Positions 1 to 9,106 of a DNA stretch of 64,000 nt are shown in pieces. The notes beneath the pieces are model-generated. The model was not told the origin of the DNA and made no database searches. It was given only the letters and a program-made list of their open reading frames with translations. The translations under genes were made by a program, and so were the position numbers. Every line of letters begins with the position of its first letter. Position 1 is the stretch's first letter. This stretch comes from Streptomyces sp. NBC_01288 (GTDB taxonomy: Bacteria; Actinomycetota; Actinomycetes; Streptomycetales; Streptomycetaceae): NCBI RefSeq assembly GCF_035982055.1, contig NZ_CP108427.1, positions 10,494,058-10,558,057 of the forward strand. Direction: 5' to 3'.

Positions 1-228
1 GTGGCCTTCGGCCGGCCTCGCCCCGCGCTGGCACGGCCGGGTTCGCATCGTTGGAAAAGACCTCCCCGGTCCGCATCCCAAAGCGCGTCCGGCGCGGAAA
101 GAAGGGCGGAATGCGCGCTTGTGGTCCTCCTGCACCGGGACCGACGGGCGGCGCTTCCCCCGGGACCCTCCGGCGGCGACGGAGGGTCCCGGCAGAATGG
201 ACGACAGGTCGGTGGAAGGCCATGAGTC

Positions 229-759
229 ATGAAACCCGCCATCGCCGGGTGTCCCGGCCCGCGGGAACGGTTGGGCGCCGCCGTGTTCGCGCGTGTCGCC
301 GGACCGGACGGCCCGCGCAACCGCGCCCGGATCCACGACACCCCCGGCCCGCGCTGGTTCGGCCCGGAGCAGCCCGTCCGCCGCGTGCACGGCGACGCCT
401 CGATGTTCATCGGCGGGCTGTCCTCCCTGCTCCTCCAGTCGCTGCATCCGTTGGCCATGGCGGCCGTGTCCGCCCACTCCGGTTTCCGCGGCGACCCCTG
501 GGGCCGACTGCAACGGACCAGCACCTTCCCGGCCACGACGACATACGGCACCGCCGACCAGGCACAGCGGGCCTGTGACCAGGTCCGGGCCGTGCACGAG
601 AGGGAGCGGGCGGGCGGCCCGGCGAACGCGTCCACGTCCGTGGTGGTCGCCCCGCGGTCGGCCAGCCACCGCGCGAACCTGGCCCGGTACGCGTCGGCGC
701 CCGGCCGTTTCCGCAGATGCGCGGCGACTTCCTCCTCGTATCCGCCCCAGCCGACGTAG
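229..759 (+). pseudogene. Truncated MpaB-family (DUF2236) oxygenase relic
   Basis: The frame starting at the ATG at 229 reads like the N-terminal third of the oxygenase MpaB family: residues around 52-62 read HGDASMFIGGL, followed by an LLLQSLHPLAMAAV-type helix and HSGFRGDPWGRLQRT. These are family signatures. Similarity ends near position 606, and the frame then runs through unrelated sequence to a stop at 759. Intact members are about 250-300 aa, so only about 125 residues survive. No downstream part of the family was found nearby. The gene is broken at its 3' side, with other relics abutting it. Confidence 0.6.
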
Positions 760-822
760 TTCGGGGACAGCTGTACGAGGGGACGGTCCTGCGCCGAGCC
801 CACATCGCGATGGTCGGTGCCC
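603..822 (-). pseudogene. Unidentified minus-strand protein fragment
   Basis: Read on the minus strand, this stretch encodes about 73 residues without a stop and with protein-like composition, including LSPNYVGWGGYEEEVAAHL and a following RARFARWLADRG. It has no good start and is cut at both ends by the oxygenase relic and the glycosyltransferase relic. I do not recognise the family. It is reported because the composition looks like real decayed coding sequence rather than antisense noise. Confidence 0.3.
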
Positions 823-830
823 CATCGTCA

Positions 831-1140
831 GCCATGTCCTGCCCAGTCTCGGGCTCATCCGTGAACTGGTGGCCCGCGGACACCGGGGCACCTACGCCAA
901 CGACCCGTTCGTGGCCGACCTCATCCACACCGCCGGCGCGGAACTGGTGCCGTGCACCTCCATGTTGCCCGTCGCGGACAACAACTGGCCCGCCGATGGC
1001 ATCGCGGCGGCGACCCCTCTCCCTCGACGACGCCGTCCAGGCGCTCCCGCAACTGCGCGCCGCCTACGACGGCGATCCGGCCGACCTCTACGTCTACGGC
1101 ATCGGCGCGATCACTCGTTGTCTTGCGCGGGATGCGTGCG
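831..1140 (+). pseudogene. Macrolide-type glycosyltransferase (MGT/OleD-like) relic
   Basis: One frame gives PSLGLIRELVARGHR followed by TYANDPFVADLIHTAGAELV, the typical N-terminal acceptor-side segment of GT1 macrolide glycosyltransferases of the Mgt/OleD type. The homology then jumps to another frame near 1010, where SLDDAVQALPQLRAAYDGD and DLYVYGIGA continue the same family. A frameshift and the loss of everything after about residue 120 make this a pseudogene. Intact relatives, about 400 aa, glucosylate and inactivate macrolides in the cytosol. Confidence 0.6.
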
Positions 1141-1171
1141 GGGGAGTGGCGAGGAGGCGCTGTCAGGGCTG

Positions 1172-1765
1172 GTCGAGCTGTGCCGCGGCGTCTTCCGGGT
1201 CGCGACGGTCCTCGACACGATCGTCCATACGTGGCGCGACCGAGTTGCCGCACCGGCCAGTCCCACCACGCCACGGCGAGGAGGCGGGCGATGTCGGCCG
1301 CGTCGTAGCGGGTGCGGGTGAGCCGGGCGGGGTTGCCGACGACGATGCCGTGGTCGGGGAGGCCGGCGGCAACCACGGCGCCCGCGGCGATGATCGCGCC
1401 GTGACCGATGCGCACACCGGGCATGACCGTGACGCCGTGGCCGAACCGCACATCGTTGCCGACGACTGTGTCGCCTCGGCCGGACAGGTCGGTGATCAGG
1501 GCGAAGTGCTCCGTCCAGGAGCCGCCCATGGTGGGGAAGGTGGAAGGGCCGTCCATGCGGTGGTTGGCGCCGTTCATGAGGAACCGGGTGCCCGTCCCCA
1601 GCGCGCAGTTCTTGCCGATGACGAGGCGCTGGGGGCCGTAGTGGTAGAGAACGTCGCGCGTCTCGAACGCGGTCGGGTCGTGCGGATCGTCGTAGGAGGA
1701 GAAGCCACCGATCACGATCAGCGGCGACTTCGCCGACTCCCGTGCGCTGTGTCTGAGCGACCTTC
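1172..1765 (-). pseudogene. Vat/CatB-type xenobiotic O-acetyltransferase relic
   Basis: The minus-strand frame from about 1765 down to 1255 reads YDDPHDPTAFETRDVLYHYG, NGANHRMDGPSTFPTMGGSW and then a hexapeptide left-handed beta-helix (GNDVRFGHGVTVMPGVRIGH). These are hallmarks of the CatB/Vat hexapeptide acetyltransferases that acetylate chloramphenicol or streptogramin A. The catalytic His of the NGANHRMDG motif is present. The N-terminus merges into non-homologous sequence, and after WWDWPV the frame shifts near 1255. Length and frame disruption indicate a pseudogene. It lies next to the glycosyltransferase relic, so two antibiotic-modifying genes have decayed side by side. Confidence 0.65.
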
Positions 1766-2167
1766 TCAGGGTGGTGACTCCCAGCAAGGCGATCGCGGCG
1801 GTGGAACACGGTAGGACGTTCGGCGTCGGAACGGCTGTGGCCACCTTTCCCTGAGAAGAGTGGCTGGCCGCCGTTGAACGGAGGCCGCCCACCAGCGCCC
1901 GTGTCCTGCGTGCCGCGACGTCCCCTCTCGCAGCGGGCTTCAACAACCCTCGTGGGGATGGCCGGTGGAGTGATCGGAGCACCGCGAGCTGCGGCGCGGT
2001 CCGCGTGGTAGCGCCGGATGCCCGCTGGCTCTGGAGGTTGTCGGGAGCGGTGTAGTCGATTCGCCCCCGGTTGGTGTGGCGTGCGTTGCGAGCTGAGTGT
2101 TGTCTGGTGGATGGAACACCGCGATGTACTGACGGTACGGCTGACGAGTTTCCTTGAGGAGCACACC

Positions 2168-2992
2168 ATGACGCAGAAGATCTGGTTCATCACCGGTGCC
2201 TCACGCGGCTTCGGCAGGGAGTGGGCCACCGCCGCCCTCGAACGCGGCGATTCGGTTGCCGCGACCGCGCGTGACCTTTCCACCCTGGAGGACCTTCGCG
2301 CGGGGCACGGAGAACGGCTGCTGCCCCTGCGCCTCGACGTGACGGACCGTGACGCCGACTTCGCCGCCGTACGGAAGGCGCACGAGCGGTTCGGGCGCCT
2401 CGATGTGGTCGTCAACAATGCTGGTTACGGCCACTTCGGCATGGTCGAGGAACTCACCGAGTCCGAAGCGCGTGCGCAACTGGAGACCAACCTGTTCGGT
2501 GCCCTGTGGATCACACAGGCGGCGCTGCCGTTCCTGCGGGAGCAGGGCAGCGGCCACATCCTCCAGGTCTCGTCCATCGGAGGCGTCAGCGCCTTCCCGC
2601 TGGTCGGGATCTACCACGCGTCGAAGTGGGCGCTCGAAGGCATGAGTCAGGCGTTGGCCCAGGAAGTGGCGCCGTTCGGCATCAAGGTCACACTGATCGA
2701 GCCCGGTGGGTTCGCCACCGACTGGGCGGGCTCCTCGTCGAGCACCTCCGAGCCGTTGCCCGCGTACGCCGACTTCCACAAGGAAGTGCAGGAGCAGCGC
2801 CGCAAGCGCGTCGGCACGCCGGGCGATCCGACCGCGTCCGCCGCTGCCGTGCTGGAGATCGTCGACGCCGACGAGCCGCCGCTGCGCTGCTTCTTCGGCT
2901 CGGGGCCGCTGAGCATCGCCAAGGCCGACTATGAGCAGCGTCTCGCGGTGTGGGAGAAGTGGCAGCCCGTGGCAGAACTGGCGCAGGGCTGA
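2168..2992 (+). CDS. SDR-family oxidoreductase
   Basis: This 274-aa protein is a classical short-chain dehydrogenase/reductase, a cytosolic NAD(P)(H)-dependent enzyme. The nucleotide-binding motif TGASRGFG is at residues 9-16, NNAG at 83-86, the active-site Ser at about 136 within QVSSIGG, and the Tyr-x3-Lys pair at Y149/K153 (YHASK). The start is the ATG at 2168 with a GAGG ribosome-binding site about 7 bases upstream; longer in-frame starts lack one. It has no operon partner and the next gene is convergent. The substrate cannot be inferred. The only oddity is that it sits right after a string of pseudogenes. Confidence 0.9.
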   Translation: MTQKIWFITGASRGFGREWATAALERGDSVAATARDLSTLEDLRAGHGERLLPLRLDVTDRDADFAAVRKAHERFGRLDVVVNNAGYGHFGMVEELTESEARAQLETNLFGALWITQAALPFLREQGSGHILQVSSIGGVSAFPLVGIYHASKWALEGMSQALAQEVAPFGIKVTLIEPGGFATDWAGSSSSTSEPLPAYADFHKEVQEQRRKRVGTPGDPTASAAAVLEIVDADEPPLRCFFGSGPLSIAKADYEQRLAVWEKWQPVAELAQG

Positions 2993-3357
2993 GCCGGGCA
3001 GGCAGACCCGACGAACGGAAGGGACGACCGTGCGCGTAGGCGAGTGCGCGCGCGATGAAGGGGTCGACTGGAGTGAATCCGGCCGGCCCCCCTTTCCGGA
3101 TTGCACTGTGTGATCAGGAGTGGTGCCTGTGGTCGCGGCCGTACACCCGCTCCGTGACAGGTCGGCGACCTCGCGGTGATACGGATCGACGGCCTCTGAC
3201 CTACGCGGACGACCCTTCCCGCGTCGTTCAAGGGCGTGCCGTGTCAGGCGCTGAGGTCAGCCACTGTGCGTACTTCCCGATCTGATCCGACGCACCGGAA
3301 ATGTCGGCCGGTGTCACCGACCCGAGGGGTGGCAGAGTCCGGCCTGCGTTCCGGGGG
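2993..3357. other. Intergenic gap between convergent genes
   Basis: This stretch of about 365 bases separates the SDR gene from the convergent Gfo/Idh/MocA gene. I see no convincing gene, no strong terminator hairpin and no recognisable repeat in it. Confidence 0.4.
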
Positions 3358-4461
3358 TCAACTGCCCGCCCACGGCTGCACCGTGGTCGTCACGGGCGTC
3401 CCGGTGCGGGCCGATTCCTCGCAGGCCAGCGCCAGCAGGTGATCCTGGCAGCCGTCGGCCAGCGGGTACGGTTCCGGGCCGGCGTCCCGTACCCACGCGC
3501 CCGTCCGGCACAGCAGATCCACGACGGCGAGGTCGTCCTCGGACAGGCTCGCGCCCGCGTACGCGTTGCGCCACACCACGTCGCCGTCGAAGGAGATGTG
3601 GTGGACCTCGGACCCCTCCAGGTTGAGGTCGGTGCCGGTACGGCGGCGCGTCAGCGCGGACTCCACCGGAGTGCGCGGGTCGGCCATCCGCACCACCGTG
3701 TCGTCGACGATCTCGCCGAGCGAGCCCCGCACCACGATCCGGCGGGCCCGCAGCGGGTTCCACCACTGGTTGTCCGTGAAGTCGTAGAGCGCCGTACGGG
3801 CCGCGCCGAAGTCGAGCAGGGCGAGGGTGGTGACGGCGTCCTTCGGAGTCAGGTCGTCCGTCCATCCGGTCGGCGTCAGCGGGTCGGCCAGAGGGGCGGT
3901 GAAGGCCCGCGCGGTGACGGTCGCGGGTCCGAAACCGACGCCCAGCGTGTGCCGGATCAGCGACATCGCGTGGTACATGTGCGTCGAGGACATCTGTACG
4001 GAGCTGACCTCGCCGATCACTCCTCGCCGTACGAGGGCGAGCCGGGCGGCGTGGCCCGGCATGAGGGTGTACTGCTCCGCGACCTGGACGAGGGCGCCGC
4101 CCCCCGGTCGCTCCGCGGCGCCCACGGCGTCCCACAGCCGCCCGAGTCCCCGCATGTCGGGTGCGGGCGGAGTCTCGGCGAGCACCGGTGTCCCGCGCTC
4201 GACGAGGTCCTGCACGACTTGCGGCGTGACCTCCCACGGCACCGAGGGGATCACGAACTCCGGTGCGGCGGCGCACAGTTCGTCGACCGTACGGAAGGCC
4301 GGCACGCCCCATTCCGCCGCCACGCGGGCGGCGCGGTCGGCGGAGCGGGTCACCACGCCGGCGACCGTGAGTCGTTCGGGCAGTGCCCGTGCCAGCCGTA
4401 CGAAGAACTCGGCCCGCCAGCCGCTTCCCACGATGCCGAACCGTATGGGTGCTGCGCTCAC
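3358..4461 (-). CDS. Gfo/Idh/MocA-family oxidoreductase
   Basis: This 367-aa protein has the N-terminal Rossmann fold of Gfo/Idh/MocA NAD(P)-dependent sugar or inositol dehydrogenases, starting RFGIVGSGWRAEFFVRLA within the first 25 residues. The usual E-K-P of the second motif reads AETPPAP here, so the canonical Lys is replaced by Thr. That questions normal hydride-transfer chemistry or marks a divergent subgroup. I chose the GTG at 4461 because GGAGGA lies 7 bases upstream; an in-frame ATG at 4479 would place that site inside the gene. A carbohydrate role would fit the neighbouring LacI/glycosidase block but is inference. Confidence 0.85.
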   Translation of the reverse strand: MSAAPIRFGIVGSGWRAEFFVRLARALPERLTVAGVVTRSADRAARVAAEWGVPAFRTVDELCAAAPEFVIPSVPWEVTPQVVQDLVERGTPVLAETPPAPDMRGLGRLWDAVGAAERPGGGALVQVAEQYTLMPGHAARLALVRRGVIGEVSSVQMSSTHMYHAMSLIRHTLGVGFGPATVTARAFTAPLADPLTPTGWTDDLTPKDAVTTLALLDFGAARTALYDFTDNQWWNPLRARRIVVRGSLGEIVDDTVVRMADPRTPVESALTRRRTGTDLNLEGSEVHHISFDGDVVWRNAYAGASLSEDDLAVVDLLCRTGAWVRDAGPEPYPLADGCQDHLLALACEESARTGTPVTTTVQPWAGS

Positions 4462-4566
4462 TGCCCACTCCTCCCGCATCCGGGCGGCGAGTCTAGGTCA
4501 TGTCGCGATGGCCGCAGCGGGCGGCGTGCCTCAGTCAGATGCGGCACTGCCCGCATCGTTCCCAGC

Positions 4567-4950
4567 ATGCTCCGTCTGCTCGCCGGGTTCGCCGTGGCCG
4601 GTGCGCTCGGCGTGGCCCTTGGGGTGGCGCTCGGACTCACCGACGCCCTGCGCCGCGGAACCGAGCCCGTCCTGGAGTGCGTCCGGGCCGTCCCGCCCAC
4701 CGTGCTCGTGCCGGTGATCGCCATCGTCGCCGGCATCGGAGACGGCGCGAAGATCCTGGTCATCGTCTCCGGCCGCGTATGGCCGGTGCTGCTCAACACT
4801 GTCGAGGGCGTGCGCGCCGCCGACGAGGTCATGACCGACACCTACGGCATCACCGACACCTACGGCATCACCGACACCTACGGCATCACCGACACCTACG
4901 GCATCACCGGCGCCGCCCGGCTCCGGCACATGGTCCTCATCCGACCGTGA
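4567..4950 (+). pseudogene. Fragment of an ABC-transporter permease (SsuC/TauC-like) with repeat expansion
   Basis: From the ATG at 4567 the frame reads like the middle of a binding-protein-dependent permease of the nitrate/sulfonate/taurine class. It has a GALGVALGVALGLTDALRR helix and PPTVLVPVIAIVAGIGDGAK, where the family has the cytoplasmic loop that docks the ATPase, and then ARLRHMVL. Only about 127 residues remain of the usual 250-280. The segment MTDTYGIT is expanded by tandem duplication, and the frame stops right after the conserved ARLRH. No partner ATPase or binding protein is near. It is a dead fragment. Confidence 0.6.
4834..4905 (+). repeat. 18-bp tandem repeat, four perfect copies
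   Basis: The 18-bp unit ACCGACACCTACGGCATC occurs four times head to tail without a mismatch and encodes repeated TDTYGI in the permease frame. Family members have a single such segment, so this is a local expansion inside a decayed gene. Confidence 0.95.
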
Positions 4951-5109
4951 GTCGAACTGCCGTGCCCCGGTGGGCGGTTCAGGCGGTGTGCGGAGGCGGC
5001 GGCCACGCGACGAACCCGATGCCGCGCCCCCGGTCACGCCGAGCCCTTTGTGTGTGTGGGAGAGAGCGGTTGACGGGGCTCGAAGCCGACGATGGACTCC
5101 GCCCCGCCT

Positions 5110-6150
5110 CTAGGCCGACTCGCGTACGACCAGTTCGGGGTCGAAGACGACCGACGCCGGCTCGGTGCGTACGCCGTGGATGTGTTCGTCCAGCAGGCGG
5201 GCCATCTCCGCCGCCATTTCCTCGACCGGCTGGCGGATCGTGGTCAGCCGGGGGTGGCAGGTCACGGCGACGCTGGAGTCGTCGAAGCCGACCACCGCGA
5301 TGTCCTCGGGCACCCGGAGTCCGCGCTCCTGTGCGGCCTGGCAGGCGCCCTGCGCCATGAGGTCGTTGGCGGCGAAGACGCCGTCCGTGCCGGGCCGGCG
5401 GTCCAGCAGGTCCGACATCGCCGCGAGACCGCTGTCCAGGGTGAACGCGCCCTCGGCGACCGGGACATGGGGGTGGCCGTGGCGAGCGAGCGTGTCACGG
5501 AACCCGGCCAGCCGTTCCTGGCTCGCCGCCACGTCCAGGGGGCCGCAGACCGTGGCGGGCCGGCGGCAGCCGCGCGCGAGGAGGTGCTCGGCGGCGAGGC
5601 GCCCGCCGTCCCGGTGCGCCAGATCCACGTAACTGAGCGGGACCGGACGGGAGGGTCGGGCGAAGAGCACCGCGGGCAGGCGGGCGTCGGCGAGGAGGGC
5701 GGGCAGCGGGTCGTCGGAGTGGGTGGAGACCACCAGGGCGCCGTCGGCGCGGCCCTGGCGCAGATAGGTCAGCACCTCCTCCCGTGCCTGGGCCGACTCG
5801 GCGAACATCAGGACCGGGTGCATCGAGCGGGGGCGCAGGAAGCCGACGATCCCGCCGACGACCCGTCCGAAGAAGGGATCCGCGAACACCCGTGTGGCGA
5901 AGGTGTCCTGGCCGGCCTCCGTGATGTCCCCGGCGCCGGACACCACCAGCGCCACGGTCTCGGCCCGCCGGGTCACCAGGGAGCGGGCGGCTCTGTTGGG
6001 CGCGTAACCCGTCCGCTCGATGGCCCGGCGGACCACTTCCTGTATCTCCGGGTCCACGTTGCGGATGCCGTTGACGACCCGGGACACGGTCGCCCGGGAG
6101 ACGCCGGCCTCTCGGGCGACGTCCTCCAGCGTCGGGGCCTGTCTGCTCAT
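5110..6150 (-). CDS. LacI-family transcriptional repressor
   Basis: This 346-aa protein starts with a LacI helix-turn-helix (TLEDVAREAGVSRATVSRVV, residues about 7-26), has a hinge near GYAPNRAARSL, and then a periplasmic-binding-protein-like effector domain. It should bind palindromic operators as a dimer and release them on binding a sugar. It lies downstream of, and in the same direction as, the glycosidase/DUF1996 pair, separated by a strong terminator. An AGAGCGCTCT-containing site occurs just upstream of its start, and a perfect longer version lies upstream of the DUF1996 gene. This suggests autoregulation and local control; both are inferences. Confidence 0.92.
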   Translation of the reverse strand: MSRQAPTLEDVAREAGVSRATVSRVVNGIRNVDPEIQEVVRRAIERTGYAPNRAARSLVTRRAETVALVVSGAGDITEAGQDTFATRVFADPFFGRVVGGIVGFLRPRSMHPVLMFAESAQAREEVLTYLRQGRADGALVVSTHSDDPLPALLADARLPAVLFARPSRPVPLSYVDLAHRDGGRLAAEHLLARGCRRPATVCGPLDVAASQERLAGFRDTLARHGHPHVPVAEGAFTLDSGLAAMSDLLDRRPGTDGVFAANDLMAQGACQAAQERGLRVPEDIAVVGFDDSSVAVTCHPRLTTIRQPVEEMAAEMARLLDEHIHGVRTEPASVVFDPELVVRESA

Positions 6151-6184
6151 GCGGGCACCCTAACGGACGTGCCGTGCAGGGCAA

Positions 6185-6198
6185 TAGAGCGCTCTCCC
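6185..6198. promoter_or_regulatory. Putative LacI-type operator near the lacI-like gene
   Basis: The core AGAGCGCTCT at 6186-6195 matches the centre of the perfect palindrome at 9228-9243. It lies about 35 bases upstream of the LacI-family start, a typical autoregulatory position, and overlaps one arm of the terminator hairpin. Confidence 0.5.
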
Positions 6199-6224
6199 GG
6201 AGCGGTCGGTGCGCTCCGGGAGAG
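6192..6224 (-). terminator. Rho-independent-type hairpin after the glycosidase operon
   Basis: CTCTCCCGGAGC and GCTCCGGGAGAG form a perfect 12-bp stem with a 9-base loop, placed 10 bases past the stop of the glycosidase gene at 6234 and before the LacI-family gene. There is no clear U-tract, as is common in Streptomyces. Confidence 0.75.
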
Positions 6225-6233
6225 GCCAGTCCG

Positions 6234-8000
6234 TCAGGCGTAGACGCCGAACTCGTACAGCGAATACCCCCAACCCGTGCCCCGCGCCGTGCCGTTGACG
6301 CGGACGTAGCGGCCGGTCCCGGTGACGTCGAAGTCGTCGATCCCTCCGTTGCCGTCGGAAACGGTGCGCACCGTCTGCCAGTTCTGGCCGTCGTCGGAGG
6401 TCTGGATCGTGTAGGCCTTGGCGTACGAGGCCTCCCAGGACAACTGGACGTGCCGGAACGTGGTGCGGGTGCCGAGATCGACCTGGAGCCACTGGGGGTC
6501 GCTCCAGTCGCTCGCCCACCGCGTGGTCTGGTTCCCGTCCACCGCGTTGGCCGCGGGGCAGGGGCAGTCGCCGTAACTCGCCTGGTAGGACGAGGCGGTG
6601 GCGGGTTTGCCACGTGCCACGTCGGTGCCGGACGGCATCGGTGGGACGACCCGGATCGAGCGGGTCTCGACGCCGACGTTGCCCCGGCCGTCCGTCGCCT
6701 TGACGTACACCTTCCAGACGCCCGGACGGTCCGGTGCGGTGACCTTGAGTCGGCCGCCGCCCAGGTTGGTGGAGGGCAGCGAGGCCAGGTTCTTGCTCTG
6801 GTCGATGTAGTTGCTGTTGTCGAGGACCTCGTACGAGATCGCGTCACCGTCGGGATCGGTGGCCCGTACGGACAGCACGAGGTCGCGTCCGGCCTGCACC
6901 TGGCCCGCGCCGCCCTCGACGGTGAGGTCGGAGATGACCGGCGGGGTGTTGTCGTGGCTGGTGTCGCCGCCGTAGGCCCGCTTCACCGCGTAGTACGACA
7001 GCCGTTTCTGGCCGGCGGGCAGCAGGTTGAACCAGATGCCGCCGAAGTCGTACTCGGTGCCGTAGTGGAACATCGTGGCGCCGAGCGCGACCCCCTTGTG
7101 CCCGGTGACGCAGTTCCAGGCGCGGGTGTATCCGTCCGCCTTGGCCTGGTCGGAGGGCTCCAGCGGAACGCCGTTGGCGTCGTTCGGGACCTCCCACTCG
7201 CCGGCCGGACCGGTCTCGGTGACGATGTAGGGCTTGGTGTAACCCCCTTGCTGCCAGGCGGACTTGATGTCGCAGACCGCGTTGTAGGAGTTGACGGCGT
7301 ACAGGTCGAGGTCCGGCGCGTTCTTCTTGAAGTAGGGCCAGGCGCCGACCCACGCGTCGGTGGACGTGACCGGGTGGTTGGGGTCGACGGCGTGGATCTT
7401 CTTGGTGATGTCGTTGACGAGGGTGGTGTAGGCGTCGCGTTGTCGCTCCAACTCGTCGCCGCTGTAGCAGTTCTGGAGTCCGAGGACCGACTCGTTGCCG
7501 ACGTCCCACATGAGAACGCCGGGGTTGTCCTTGTAGGTCTGGACCCACTGGGGGAACTCGGTGAGGACCTGGTTCTTGTAGGCGGTGTCGGTGAGGTAGT
7601 TGACGCAGCCGCCGCTGCCGGGTCCGCCGCCGGGCTGGAGCCAGAAGCCGGCGACGACCTTGATGCCGTGGGCGGCCGCCGAGTCGAACAGCGGCTTGCT
7701 GGAGGCGTCGGTGCCCCAGGTGCGGATCGTGTTGACGCCCATGGACTGGAGGTCCGGCATGTACTTCTCGGCGTCCGCGACGCTTGGGCCCCAGGTCAGT
7801 CCCTTGACCTGGTACGGCTGCCCGTTGACCGTCAGCTGCCAGGCGCCCTGGCTGCCGGTGACCTTGACGACGCTGCCCGCGGCGTGGGCCTGGACGGCGG
7901 GCAGCGCGGCGAGGAGTCCGGCCGTCAGCACACCGGCGGTGAGGGGTGCCGCGATGCGGCGTGTGCGGGTTCGTGTACGGGTGCGGGTGCGTGGGGGCAT
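6234..8000 (-). CDS. Secreted clan-A glycoside hydrolase with C-terminal CBM32 (F5/8 type C)
   Basis: This 588-aa exported enzyme starts at the ATG at 8000, with AAGGAG 7 bases upstream. Its signal peptide (about 1-41) opens with an unusual RTRTRTRTRT run. The catalytic domain (about 45-360) is a (beta/alpha)8-type glycosidase. WDVGNES places the likely acid/base Glu at residue 170, and IVTETGP the likely nucleophile at 262. An Ig-like linker follows (DNTPPVISDLTVEGG), then a discoidin-type carbohydrate-binding domain (about 450-588). The substrate is probably a plant or fungal polysaccharide, but the exact GH family (GH2/GH5-like) is uncertain. It starts 11 bases after the DUF1996 gene stops, so the two form an operon. 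Confidence 0.85.
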   Translation of the reverse strand: MPPRTRTRTRTRTRRIAAPLTAGVLTAGLLAALPAVQAHAAGSVVKVTGSQGAWQLTVNGQPYQVKGLTWGPSVADAEKYMPDLQSMGVNTIRTWGTDASSKPLFDSAAAHGIKVVAGFWLQPGGGPGSGGCVNYLTDTAYKNQVLTEFPQWVQTYKDNPGVLMWDVGNESVLGLQNCYSGDELERQRDAYTTLVNDITKKIHAVDPNHPVTSTDAWVGAWPYFKKNAPDLDLYAVNSYNAVCDIKSAWQQGGYTKPYIVTETGPAGEWEVPNDANGVPLEPSDQAKADGYTRAWNCVTGHKGVALGATMFHYGTEYDFGGIWFNLLPAGQKRLSYYAVKRAYGGDTSHDNTPPVISDLTVEGGAGQVQAGRDLVLSVRATDPDGDAISYEVLDNSNYIDQSKNLASLPSTNLGGGRLKVTAPDRPGVWKVYVKATDGRGNVGVETRSIRVVPPMPSGTDVARGKPATASSYQASYGDCPCPAANAVDGNQTTRWASDWSDPQWLQVDLGTRTTFRHVQLSWEASYAKAYTIQTSDDGQNWQTVRTVSDGNGGIDDFDVTGTGRYVRVNGTARGTGWGYSLYEFGVYA

Positions 8001-8011
8001 GCGCGGGCTCC

Positions 8012-9106
8012 TTACGGCAGTCGGTAGTTCTCGTCGAGCGCGGCGCCCGCCTCCGGGTGGGTCTGGTCGTAGCCGCGCGCGTCGCACTGCAGCCCGCCGA
8101 CGACGCAGTGGTCGACCAGCGCCTTGAGCGTGCGGTCGTCCCAGGCGTTGAAGAAGTCGTAGTGGAAGCTGTGGCCCGTTCCGCTGGCGAGCCGGACCTG
8201 CGACATGTCGCCGTTGACGGGGAAGGCCATCTTGAACTCGATCATCGGCAGCGCCACCGGGTGGTCGGCCGGGCACATGTTGTCGTTCGTGCCGGGCTTG
8301 ACGACGGGGTAGGCCATGTGACTCTTGTGGTCGGGGGTGTCGAGGTACTTGCCGTCCCAGCAACTGGGCGCCTGGAAACGGATGTTGAGCTGGACGTCCG
8401 CGCGGTTCGGGCAGGTCGAGGGGAACTCGGTGTTGAAGAAGCTGTCACCGCACTCCCAGCCCTCGACGAAGCCGGGGTGGTGCCGGAAGTCGTCGGCGCT
8501 CTGTGTGGGGCTGCCGACGACGAAGCGCAGGCCCTTGGGGAACGGACGGACGCTCGTGTAGTCGGTGACCCCGGCCTTGTAGTAGATGACCTGCGGGCCG
8601 ACGGGAAGGATCTGCTGGTTGCCGTTGTAGAGCGTGGGCATCCAGTAGCCGGACAGGTCGCCGGGGACCTTGCAGGTGGTGGTGCCGGCCGACAGCGAGG
8701 CGGTGGTGCTGTTGGCGTCGGTCGTCGTGTTGCCCATGAAGGTGTGGTCGTGGGACTTGCCCGGCTGCTGCGGATAGACGATGGGGTCGTCCGGCCGGGT
8801 GTGCGTGACCGAACAGTTGGCCTGGAACTCGTGGAAGTAGGCGTGCGGCGGATTCTGCGTGGACGGCGTCACGCCGGTGACCGGCGGGTTCGCGAGGATG
8901 TAGCCGTCGCCGTCCGGGTCCTCCGGGGAGTTGGCCGTGGACGCGGCCATCGAGTGACCGGAGTGGGTGGCAGCGAATGACCGCGCGGCTGCGGTGTGCG
9001 GTGCGGGTGCCCCGGCGCTGATGGCGACGCCGCCGAGGCCGAGCGAGGTCAGCAGGAGCGCGCCGGTGATCAGCGTGGCTGACAGGCCTTTCGATCTCCT
9101 GGACAT
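8012..9106 (-). CDS. Secreted DUF1996 protein
   Basis: This 364-aa protein has a signal peptide (about 1-32, ending around ISAGAPAP) and a DUF1996 domain filling the rest. Conserved features are the FHEFQANCSVTHTRPDDPIV start, SHDHTFMGN, and several Cys/His positions (PSCWDGKYLD, HKSHMAYP). The start ATG has AGGAGGAGG 5 bases upstream. DUF1996 proteins are extracellular, common in fungi and streptomycetes, and often encoded near glycosidases; the molecular function is not established. It is the first gene of the operon with the downstream glycosidase, with a perfect LacI-type operator about 120 bases upstream. Confidence 0.88.
   Translation of the reverse strand: MSRRSKGLSATLITGALLLTSLGLGGVAISAGAPAPHTAAARSFAATHSGHSMAASTANSPEDPDGDGYILANPPVTGVTPSTQNPPHAYFHEFQANCSVTHTRPDDPIVYPQQPGKSHDHTFMGNTTTDANSTTASLSAGTTTCKVPGDLSGYWMPTLYNGNQQILPVGPQVIYYKAGVTDYTSVRPFPKGLRFVVGSPTQSADDFRHHPGFVEGWECGDSFFNTEFPSTCPNRADVQLNIRFQAPSCWDGKYLDTPDHKSHMAYPVVKPGTNDNMCPADHPVALPMIEFKMAFPVNGDMSQVRLASGTGHSFHYDFFNAWDDRTLKALVDHCVVGGLQCDARGYDQTHPEAGAALDENYRLP

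Noticed and set aside
1..228. Open frames at the left edge of the window
   Set aside because: They show only Arg/Gly/Pro-rich composition expected by chance at this G+C content; no family motif was seen and the sequence is cut by the window edge.
2993..3357. A short plus-strand peptide near 3030-3113
   Set aside because: No ribosome site, no hydrophobic segment and no recognisable motif.
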